Shown: piece by piece, positions 33,869 through 43,113 of the stretch
How positions within the stretch are numbered: the stretch's first letter is position 1
Layout: each line of letters begins with the position of its first letter
Assembly: GCA_032158265.1 (NCBI GenBank)
Contig: JAVTIF010000007.1
Location: 682,001 to 746,000, forward strand
From: Bacidia rubella
Taxonomy: Eukaryota; Ascomycota; Lecanoromycetes; Lecanorales; Ramalinaceae
Length of the DNA: 64,000 nt
Direction: 5' to 3'
Position numbers and translations under genes: made by a program
The notes under the pieces: model-generated
Told to the model about the DNA's origin: nothing
Database searches by the model: none
What the model saw: only the letters and a program-made list of their open reading frames with translations

Positions 33869-34643
33869 ATGCCTCGCATCGACGTGCTGCCATCTTCAAC
33901 CAAGCTTGCAACGCCAGGCTACGCCCTAGTTCCTGATACTCGAGCTCCTCCGCAAGCCGCTTCCCAGCCAGCCTCAGGCCGGAAGCGCACCGCAAGAGCT
34001 TCAGGATTCGCAGGTGGGGATACCACTGCGAGGCAGCAAAATGCCGTTCTCAAGCACCTCGCTGAGTTGGATAAGGACAGTCATAGGGATGTTCAGATCC
34101 CGGTACCAAAGGATAGTGCTGGGCGAGGTGAGGAGACCTTGAAGGTGTAAAGTTATCTGACGGTTGACTTTGCCGGCAGGATCTGCTAGGAAGATGACAA
34201 CGAATGTACGGCGGATTCTGACTTCTCAGAAAACTTTCGCAAATCATCTAGCAGATGAAGAAGCCGCCCTCTCCCAAACCCAGCATACATCAACTTCTGC
34301 ATCAACGGCTCTACGGCGGACTTCTACCCTGCCACAAGTACCATCTTCTGCTTCCACTCAGATTACTCCATCCCGCGATCCTCTTGCCAATGAACCACTC
34401 CTGAAATCCTACACACCTGATGCCCCTTCTGCTGAGATGGTAGAGGCCCTTGTGAATGCCCCTCCCTTATCGTATAATGCTGCTCGTGCCTTACTGCCAG
34501 AACCTTTGAAACCACAAAGACATTTCTGTGAAATATGTGGATATTGGGGAACCATCAAATGCATAAGATGCGGCGCTCGAGTTTGCGGGCTCGAGTGCAA
34601 GGGCGCGCATGATGACGGGCGGTGTTTGAAATTCTATGCGTGA
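33869..34643 (+). CDS. VPS71: SWR1 complex subunit Vps71/ZNHIT1-like (HIT zinc finger)
   Basis: Vps71 (Swc6) belongs to the SWR1 complex that deposits histone H2A.Z. Exons 33869-34146 and 34190-34643 give 243 residues. The start MPRIDVLPSST and the block VRRILTSQKTFANHLADEEA match fungal orthologues. The C-terminus is a HIT-type zinc finger: HFCEICGYWGTIKC, IRCGARVCGLECKGAHD, RCLKFYA. The middle is Ser/Thr-rich. The intron is only 43 nt (GTAAAG...CTAG). Using the CAG inside it instead breaks the frame. It is transcribed divergently from AOX1. Confidence 0.9.
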
Positions 34644-35265
34644 AGGAAAAGGTTATGATCGACAGTCAAATAAAACACCTTCTGGATTTGCCGGGATTCA
34701 GAAGAAGCTTGACTCATGCCTCCGGGCAATTGGATACTCAAGACTCCGCCTCATGGCCAGAAACCCAGATCTATGTCATCTCTGTCCAGAAGACGAGCAG
34801 TGAGAGGCGCCTTTGAAGGCATGAGCAACAGGAATTCAAAGCTTCATGAGGAAGCAACTGAGGAAGTTTGGAGAATCACAACCATTAAAAACTTATCTCG
34901 CTATACCAGAAGGTGGATGGGGCTCGGGCCTGTCATAGTAAATACAGCAACCGTGGACAAGATGGAAGGAACGCAAGCGTTTTTTTACGCGTAATATAGA
35001 GATTATCATGCTCAAGACATGAATCAACGGAATTCCGATTGCATTCCTCTCGGATTAGCTCGCTCATTCTCGATCTATAAATGTTGCATATCAACTCGCG
35101 GGTCCCAGAAGATCTTGAATATTGGGCGCCAAACGCGGGAATGGCGCCAAAGCGAAGCTCCCCTGAGAGCTGCAGCTTCAACATCTTTACAAGCTCTTTT
35201 TTTGCTGCTGGACCGCTCCATTGACCCATTTAAAGACCAAGAAATCTAGTAACGACTCAATCAGT
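34644..35265. promoter_or_regulatory. Upstream region of the GMPPA gene
   Basis: 622 bases between tandem plus-strand genes. It carries a pair of GGCGCCAAA direct repeats at 35125-35133 and 35143-35151. Otherwise only short random frames are present. Confidence 0.4.
35125..35151 (-). promoter_or_regulatory. Two TTTGGCGC boxes upstream of GMPPA
   Basis: GGCGCCAAA occurs at 35125-35133 and 35143-35151, 18 bases apart. Read on the minus strand each contains TTTGGCGC, the classic E2F-type box and close to the CGCGAAA/ACGCG boxes of fungal SBF/MBF. An AACGCGGG lies between them. They sit about 115-140 bases before the GMPPA start. Function is inferred only. Confidence 0.4.
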
Positions 35266-36749
35266 ATGGCAACATTAAATGTACCATCGAGAGCCAAAGT
35301 CAATGGCGTCAACGGAAACGCATCCTCCACTAAAGCAGTCATCCTTGTGCGCATCACCCCACGTTCCTCAATTGCTAAACTTACCTTTTTGACAGGTCGG
35401 GGGTCCCTCTAGAGGAACTCGATTCAGACCATTGTCTCTTGACGTCCCTAAAGTAAGCCTACCAGGTCTTCAACCAGGAATCCCCCACTGACTTCTTAAA
35501 TAGCCATTGTTCGATGTCGCTGGCCACCCCATATTGTGGCACTGCCTTCAGGCTGTTGCCAAAGTCCCCGGAATACGTGAAGTCATTCTAGTCGGCTACT
35601 ATGAGGAGCAAGTCTTCCGCGACTTCATCAAAGAGAGTGCACGAGAGCTTCCTCAGATACGGATGCAATACCTTAGAGAATATCAAGCGCTTGGAACTGC
35701 TGGAGGACTTTACCACTTCCGTGATGCCATCCTAAAGGGCAGACCTGACCGTTTCTTCGTCCTCAATGCTGACGTCTGTTGCTCATTCCCACTGGAGCAA
35801 ATGCTCAAGCTATTTGACGACAAGGCTGCGGAGGCTGTAATTCTCGGTACAAGAGTTAGCAACGACGCCTCTACAAATTTCGGTTGCGTGGTATCAGATC
35901 CGGAGAGCAAGCGCGTGCTGCATTACGTCGAGAAGCCAGAATCTCATATCTCGAATCTCATAAACTGCGGTGTCTATCTCTTCTCCACTGAGACAATCTT
36001 TCCTTCAATCAAGACGGCTATACAACGCCGCTCTGAGCGACCTCGCCTGGTGTCTTACCCGTCGTCAGAAAATCTTGACAACTTTATCGAGCGCCAGGAA
36101 GAGGGCGAGAAGAACGAAGTTCTTCGACTAGAGCAAGATATTCTATCAGATCTTGCAGACAGCAATCAATTCTACGTCCTGGAGACCAAAGATTTTTGGC
36201 GTCAAATCAAGACAGCCGGCTCAGCCGTGCCTGCCAATGCTCTTTACTTGCAAAAAGCATTTCAATCGCAGTCAAAAGAGCTGACAGCACCATCTGGGAC
36301 CATACTGCCACCAGTGTACATTCACCCCTCGGCTGATGTAGATCCGACGGCTAAGCTCGGCCCAAATGTCTCCATTGGACCTCGAGCCGTTGTTGGCCCT
36401 GGAGTGCGTATTAAAGAGTCCATCGTTCTCGAAGACGCTGAAATCAAGCACGATGCTTGCGTGCTCTACTCGATCATTGGATGGAACAGTCGCGTAGGCG
36501 CGTGGGCGAGAGTTGAAGGGACACCTACTCCAGTAGGAAGCCATTCCACGACGGTGGTGAAAGGCGGGCTCAAAGTCCAAAGCATCACCATCCTTGGAAA
36601 GGACTGTGGTGTTGGGGACGAGGTAAGGGTGCAGAATTGCGTCTGCTTGCCTAATAAGGAGCTTAAGCGGGTAAGTCATCCGTGGAATGGTCCATTTGGA
36701 GAGCCTACTGACTATTATCTAGGACGTTGCGAACGAGGTCATTATGTAG
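35266..36749 (+). CDS. GMPPA: GDP-mannose pyrophosphorylase alpha-type protein (GMPPA)
   Basis: In animals GMPPA binds the catalytic GMPPB and acts as a feedback regulator of GDP-mannose synthesis; fungal relatives are annotated as mannose-1-phosphate guanyltransferases. Exons 35266-35346, 35396-35452, 35504-36670 and 36723-36749 give 443 residues. The nucleotidyltransferase start is split by introns: AVILVGGPSRGTRFRPLSLD, then VPKPLFDVAGHPI. Further blocks are FFVLNADVC, HYVEKPESHISNLINCGVY and a left-handed beta-helix C-terminus (VYIHPSADVDPTAKLGPNVS, IGPRAVVGPGVRI). The last exon supplies DVANEVIM. Donor 1 (GTGCGC) is weak, but the join restores the signature loop. The loop carries the extra residues typical of the alpha type. 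Confidence 0.92.
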
Positions 36750-37070
36750 GCCAATGATCTGGAAGGCGTCGACATCCATAGATTTTACCATCATCTCCAA
36801 TCATTGATGCAAGCTGAGTGGGTTTACTGAAGTGGCCTACTCCAAAAGTATGACAATAGAATTGAAATATATTGACGAAGGATAGACAGGTAGCGCCAAT
36901 GATTGGCGGGCATTAGTACCATTACTACTGGTAATGTATGGTGATAGCAGCAATGACATGCCTCTACCACTCAGAGACTCATTCTCGAAGCTCTTCCCTC
37001 CGCCTTTCACCAATGAATTGCCACTCACAACGTCGCCATCAACAACGAATCATCTCACTAATAGCCACAG
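36750..37070. other. Convergent intergenic region
   Basis: Between the GMPPA stop and the stop of the small minus-strand gene. A 62-codon frame on the minus strand (36837-37028) has no recognisable features. Confidence 0.35.
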
Positions 37071-37351
37071 CTACATCATCAATCGCTTGAACCCCTTCTT
37101 TACCTTCGTCCACGCAGATTGCTTGACTACAAGTAACGCCATTTAGTCTCAAAATTGCAGACATCGTCAAACAAGTAACAAGACATACGTGGTTTCTGCC
37201 CCAAGCTCACCCTCTTTGCATTTTCCTCTTCCCTCTTCTCTATCTCTTCAGCTTGGAGCCGGTGTTTGAGTTCCTTGTGTTGTCGAACCTCCGCTATGTT
37301 GTGAGGCGTGGTTTTACCTCCAGGCCCAGCCCATCCACTTGGGCCACTCAT
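37071..37351 (-). CDS. Candidate 72-residue basic coiled-coil microprotein
   Basis: Exons 37189-37351 and 37071-37126 (complement) join in frame to give 72 residues. The N-terminus is MSGPSGWAGPGGKTTPHN. A highly charged helix follows (IAEVRQHKELKHRLQAEEIE, then KREEENAKRV). After the intron (62 nt, GTATGT...TGTAG with a GACTAAA branch box) comes a basic amphipathic end, KQSAWTKVKKGFKRLMM. Composition is far from random and the ATG context is good. The tail could bind membrane or nucleic acid. I do not recognise it. It could be conserved among relatives, and a comparative search would settle that. Confidence 0.5.
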
Positions 37352-38031
37352 ACTTCCTTCCAAGTGCTTACGAGCTAGATGGAGCGGGATAGATGATGAT
37401 ACTTCAAGGGAAATCGCGTGACAGTGACACCCGAGAGGCGTGAGCTGTACCAACCCACTTCCTGCAAGGGAGTTGATGCTTTGAAGCTCGGACACAACAA
37501 CAGCGACGAGACGGGATTGAGTATGCTCAGAGGGTCTTTGAGGAGAGGAGGGCGGGGACTATGAATCGCAGTGCGGGTTGACGCAAAAAGTGTTTGTACT
37601 CGGAAGAATGGTGGAGGAATGCATTTTTCACTCAAGCAAGCGGGACAGGAAATGGCGAGGCTGATGTCAAGGCAGTTCACAAGATCAGCATTCACGCATA
37701 GGTAGCATCGACAGACAATTCACCACGCGTGTGTCCTCGTGGTGATCAGCACTACAGTCTGACGGATTGGGAGGTTGATGAGGCAATGCACAGCAAACGT
37801 CAGAGATAGACAAACCTTGAAACAAGTCTTTAGCGATGTGAATTGACTTACGGGCGATCGCCGCCGGGAGGCTCAGCCCGCTCTAAGCCTTGCGGACCCT
37901 GAAGGGCCGCTAGAGCAGAGATGACGCGCCTATTGATGCCTCGTCAGATTCTTGACAACTATCTGGTCGCTACCCCCAACAGCTACCGCTTCCTTGTAGT
38001 AAACCTCGTCGATTAGACCATACCTCAGAAG
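37352..38031. promoter_or_regulatory. Divergent promoter region
   Basis: 680 bases between the microprotein start and the RING gene start. A GC-rich patch (37852-37915) lies in the middle. No gene is recognised. Confidence 0.35.
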
Positions 38032-38906
38032 ATGTCATCCTACGATAGTAAGCCCTTCTCTCCAACCTTTCCCCTCCCCTCTCTCATCCCTCAAATCAAA
38101 CTCCCCAGCTCACAACCATCCAGTCGAGCACTCCGTCCCACCCTCCACCTCCAACACCAACCCCTCCTCCAATACCACCTCTCATCCCCCGCGCCGCCCC
38201 GACTTCTCAACATTCTTCTCGCACGTCAATTCTCAGACCGATACTTCAACTACACAAAACGCGCACGCGACGCCCATGCCCTCCGATATCAGTGCTGCGT
38301 ACAGATTACTAGCTGAAGGGTTGGGGCAGATGAGACAGTTCAGGGGTGGGGATGGCGAGGAAGGTGGAGATGGGGTGCTAGATGGTATGATTGAGGAGGT
38401 GTTGCGGGAGAGTGAGAGACCGCCTAAGGAGGTGGGGGGCGTGGGGCAGGAGTTTGTGGATGGTGAGTTCTCCGCTTGAAGCATTGGGGTTCTGGAATAT
38501 GGTGTGACAAGTGGAATGGATGGCGATAAGAAGGGACGCAGAGAAGGGGAACGAAATGAGATCCATGCTGACGATGGAGTCCAACAGAGCTGGAAAGAGT
38601 ACCGACGAAGAGGCTGAAGCCGGGGATGGACTGTCCGATTTGCAGTAACCCTTTCCTTGAAGGTATTCCGGTATTGAATATCTTAGTTGACTGATTGTTG
38701 ATGCGAGGTCAGATGAATACCCCCTCGTTGTCCGCCTACCCTGTAACGACAAGCACTTGTTCGATCTGGAGTGCATTGCGCCGTGGCTGAAGTTGCATGC
38801 TACGTGTCCGTTGGACCGGAAGGATTTAGTGAAAGCGAAGAAGCCACCGACTCCGCCGCCGCAGGAAGACGATGAAGATGGGGAGTACGATGACATGTAT
38901 GCATGA
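38032..38906 (+). CDS. RING-H2-type finger protein (putative E3 ubiquitin ligase)
   Basis: Four exons (38032-38047, 38124-38462, 38588-38662, 38713-38906) give 207 residues. The first exon is only 16 nt and encodes MSSYD, joining to IEHSVPP. The RING lies at the C-terminus: MDCPICSNPFLEDEYPLVV, then LPCNDKHLFDLECIAPW and LHATCPLDRKDLV. It has C-x2-C, Cys-x3-His and a final CPLD in which Asp stands where a Cys is usual. It ends with an acidic EDDEDGEYDDMYA tail. This matches a conserved fungal RING family without an assigned substrate. Introns carry standard GTAAGC, GTGAGT and GTATTC donors. Confidence 0.85.
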
Positions 38907-39194
38907 GATGAGTGATGTTAGAGAGCGAGCAATAAGGCATGAAGCGAGCATTCAGCGTTTATTTACGAAAGGTATCTCATCAAATCATGCACGATCTTCA
39001 CACAGTCCTTCGTCTTTCGTGTTCAATATCGTCGTCCCTATTTAGTCCATCATGTGATCCCGCCTATCTTCAATCTTAAGAGAAGTTCTGGTCGTCTCTA
39101 ATTTGGAGATTTCTTCCCACATCTCTCATTCTCCACCTTCGCAAACATCTTTCCAACCCTTCATGTCATTATCAAGATGATCATTGCTCGGGTT

Positions 39195-40239
39195 TCACAA
39201 ATCCCACGGTCTCCGTCCTTCAGTACTTGCCGCCTCTTGTTGAGAGCTAGGTCGGTTCTGTAGCTGAGAAAGCTGAGCTGTATTTACCTTGTCTTTTTCC
39301 AAATCGGCTGTGGTTTCAATCGAGGGGTTGTCATTGCTTGCTCCTATGCTGGGAAGATTTGCACCTCCGACGGAAATTCTAGTGAGAGAAGGATCCAGCA
39401 TTGGCGCAAGCACATGTTCAGGCTGCTGCAAGCTCGCATTGTCGTAGTACTCTCCAGAGGATGCGGGTCCAGTATACGTGCGTGAGAGCGACGCTCCGTA
39501 AGGCCAGTTCATTGGATTCGTAGACAATCTGGTATTGGATGCATACGAGCGATTCAGTGGGGGAAGTTGGTAGTATTGCGTTGGTTGTGCTAGACCAGTA
39601 TCGTACTGACTGGTGGAAAAACGTGCATGACGCGAAGCATCGTGCTCTGATGGTGAGTAGACGTCAGGGTTGGATATTGATGGGTGCTGCTCTGCCTGCA
39701 TGTGGTGACGCATGGGATGGTCGTAGCAAGCCGCAGAATAGTCTGCATTACTGGAAAGCGCAAGTAAAGTCTTAGCTGCATCAGTATCACTGGTAGCAGT
39801 CTGCAACGTAAGACAGTCAGAATGGAAAAGCATCGGCAAGAATATTAATGACCTGATCTTGAACAGCCTTCACCACATACTGTGGCGCACGAGGTGGGCG
39901 TTGAATGGAAGTCACCAGCTTATGCTGATCTGCTGAATCATTTGCGACTCTGACGGTAAGACTTGAACTGTCCAATGGTGAGATCTTTGTGCTCTGTTGA
40001 CCAGGCTGACCTTGTTGGACTGTAATTTGTCCCCGTGGTGCCTTTGGAAGCCGACTAGCTGTGGGTTTGTTCGAGGCTTTTCTTTGAGCCCGATCCTTTC
40101 TTTTGCGGCACGACACACAAATGTTGTGGGGGAAGACAGTGCACTGATAAATGGTAGACTCGTTGTGCTTATTGCACCAATCACACTTGGCGGTGTGCTC
40201 TTTTTTGGGTATCCACTGATGATTGCAAGATCTCGACAT
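39195..40239 (-). CDS. Uncharacterised fungal protein with N-terminal Cys-rich (zinc-binding-like) domain
   Basis: Exons 39853-40239 and 39195-39800 (complement) give 330 residues. Residues 1-50 form a compact Cys/His cluster: SCNHQW, AKCDWCNKHNES, TIYQCTVFPHNICVSCRKRK. This suggests a small zinc fold. A basic linker and a Ser/Gln/Pro-rich remainder follow, with Tyr-rich patches (QPTQYYQLPP, GEYYDN). The donor is GTCATT after GATCAG and the acceptor GCAG. The layout of an N-terminal zinc cluster plus a disordered region is that of many fungal regulators, but it is not a Zn2Cys6, GATA or C2H2 domain. I do not know a function. Confidence 0.75.
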
Positions 40240-40785
40240 TTCGTATTCTTTGTCTGCAACTAAGGTGACTCAGACTGTACTGGTGATTTTGTCCAATTTG
40301 AGAAGTCTAGCAGACGAGATGAGTGCAGAGATGATAGCTCAATGGCAAGAAGCACAGTCAGAAGGAGTAGAAGACGAGCATAGTTGCCTGTAGAGCGAAG
40401 CATGTGATCATATGAGGTCAGGCTAGTTTACTATGTGTGGCAGGGTCAACACTCATACCATAACAAATTCACCGTTGTTATTTAATCGACAGGCCCATGC
40501 ATAAAGTTATACAAGCGTTATGCACGACAGTGCGGCGCCATCGTTAGCAGTATCAGCGAGCTGCAACTCGTCTGTCAATGGTATTTGACTTTCGTCTGTA
40601 CAGTGCCGGAGCTGCCAGACAATTCACTCTTCAATCTTCTTGTTAGGGGCCATCCAATTGGCTGATCACAGCATGCGAAAGAACCTGAGTGCAGGGCGTC
40701 ACGACCTGACGTTCCCACAGTATTCGCAATCACCGTGCCAGTCCTCCTCAATGGTTGCCCAACACACCGACTTTTGGCTTGCCTT
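40240..40785. other. Upstream region of the Cys-rich protein gene
   Basis: 546 bases between the Cys-rich protein start and the KRS1 stop, both minus strand. Nothing recognisable beyond the expected promoter and 3' UTR. Confidence 0.4.
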
Positions 40786-42718
40786 TCAATTCACTGGAAG
40801 ATCCTCTGCAGGCTGTGGCGCTACTCCGAGCTCCTCTGCCACAGGTCTCTTCTCTTTACCTTGGTTCGTCTCTTCTTTCATGAAGGGAAATAGTATTACC
40901 TCCTTAATAGTGTTGTGATTGGTTAAGAACATCACCAGACGATCAATGCCCATGCCCCACCCTCCAGTCGGGGGCATGCCATATTCCAACATAGTACAAA
41001 AGTTTTCATCGATGAGTTGTGCCTCATCATCTCCTTGAGCCTTCTGTGCTGCTTGTTCCTCAAAACGCAGTCGCTGGTCAAATGGATCATTCAACTCAGT
41101 GTAAGCGTTTGCAATCTCCTTAGTACAAACAAAAGCTTCGAAGCGTTCGCAGAGGCCAGGCCTACTACGGTGTGCTTTGGCCAGAGGGGACATTACCTGC
41201 GGATGGTTCATCAAAAAGGTGGGCTGAACGCATTGCGATTCTAGAAATTCGCCGATGAGGGCATCAAACATGCGTGGATTCGTCAACGGCGGTGTACAGT
41301 CGACGTTCATTTTCTTCAGTACGCGCTCGAGAAATTGGCCGGTCTCTTTGGTGTGGAATTGGTCGCCAGGCGGAAATTTCTCTCCACACTTCTCCTCTAG
41401 GGAGGGGATGATGTCGATACGCCTCCATGGCTTCTCCCAATTGACCTCGTACTCCTTGCCATCTAGGGTATTGTACTTGGTCACGTAACCTCCTGTGACA
41501 CGTTTGGCGATGCCAGAGACGAGGTCCTCTGTAACATCCATAATGTCTTCGTAATCCTTGTAAGCCCAGTAGAATTCGCAAGTGGTAAATTCGGGATTGT
41601 GAGTAGGATCGATGCCTTCATTTCTGAACTGCTTCCCTATTTCGAAGACACGATTGAAGCCGCCGCCAATCATCTTTTTCAGGTAAAGCTCTGGTGCGAC
41701 CCGCATAAACAGGTCTCTCTTCAATTCATTATGGTATGTCGTAAAAGGTTTGGCGGTGGCCCCTCCAGCTAAGGCACTCAGGATCGGTGTCTCTACCTCG
41801 TGAAAGTCTAGGTTCCAAAAGTACTGACGAATATGACGGATCAAAAGATCCCGCTTCCATGCGACATCTTTACTTGACTCGTTGAAACTCCAATCTAGGA
41901 ATCGGTTGCGGTAACGTTGTTCAGGATCCTTGAAGCCGTAATGTTCTGAAGGAATTTGGTGGAGACATGGCGTCAGCAGTAGCAATTTGGTAGCAAATAT
42001 GGATAACTCTCCGTCCGCTCGAGTCTTTGGAGCTGTCCGCCCCGGAAAGCCCACAACACCAACAATGTCTCCCCGATGGATGTGCTCATGTATCTTTTCG
42101 AACGCGTCACCGTCATTGCCCATGTGTTGCAACTGGCACAGAACTTGAACCTTGACTCCTTCATCTTTCAGGTCATAGAATACTAGCTTGGAGCCTGATG
42201 CTCTCTTGACAAAGAGTCGCCCTCCCACTCGTACCTCAACTTCTGGCCGTGTTTCTCCCTTATTGAGGTCTCCATAGTCTTTAACGAATTTGCGAAGGTC
42301 AGTCACCACCTCGAATTCGTGAGGATAAGGGTTGAGGCCGTCAAGCTGTCGCTGGCGGATCTCTCGACTTCTGATCTCATGATATTGCTATACTGGATAA
42401 GCAGGAGTTCTAGTGAGAGCTGACAAGGGTACTCACATTTGGTGTCAATTCTGCCTCTTCCATTGGCTTCTTCTTTTGCGCCGCAGCTAAGCTGTTGCCG
42501 CTGTTGCTGGTTACTGCTGCTGCTGCTGCTGCCTTTTGTGCTTTCTTCTGTTCTGTAGCCCGAAGCTTCTGGCGCCTTTTGAGCTCGGTCTTGCTGCATC
42601 CAGGTTCAACTGGCTATTACGGTTGTGGGACAGAGCGCCCTTACCTGACTTTGTCGCCTGTAGCTTCATCGAGCAGCAGACTCGCAACGGCCTCACTTGG
42701 TGCGTCGGAGTCCGCCAT
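40786..42718 (-). CDS. KRS1: Cytoplasmic lysyl-tRNA synthetase
   Basis: Class IIb aminoacyl-tRNA synthetase charging tRNA-Lys. Exons 42645-42718, 42437-42593 and 40786-42387 (complement) give 610 residues. A Lys/Ala-rich N-terminal extension, including an alanine run coded by GCA repeats (CTG repeats on the plus strand, about 42516-42533), precedes the OB-fold anticodon domain (VEVRVGGRLFVKRASGSKL). The catalytic domain shows motif 1 near EVETPILSALAGGA, motif 2 with FRNEGIDPTHNPEFT and motif 3 with GWGMGIDRLVMFLT. Joins restore KVSKTELKRR and TPNQYHEIRSREI. It ends with a divergent PAEDLPVN tail. Length matches the yeast enzyme (about 590). Confidence 0.96.
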
Positions 42719-43113
42719 GGCGAAGGGAGCAAATCTAAATACAGTTCAAAGCAGACTATTACATGTATGAGTCAATATGTTGAGTCATAATAGTCTAGGG
42801 TCTCGAGGTTGTTTAAGTCGCGTAATTTATGGAAGTAAGAGTAAAGTTTAGAACTTTCTTAGGTTGGGCTGTCTACACACTCTGATATCCAGACCATTCG
42901 AAAATTAAACGCTACAATGAGATTGCCGCTGGCCTAGACGTCCTGTTGCCCGTGACAAAACATTCATTCCCTCATTCGACGCTACATCATCCATGAATCA
43001 AGTCTTCCATTCGGCCCGTTGAACGAACAGTATCTGCTTCACCATTAAACGTCGACCGCTCTACTTTCCTCATTCGCAATCTTCCTATGCGTTGCCTTCC
43101 TCGAACTCGTGAA
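42719..43113. other. Upstream region of KRS1
   Basis: 395 bases between the KRS1 start and the stop of the dynamin-like gene, both minus strand. No gene is seen. Confidence 0.4.
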
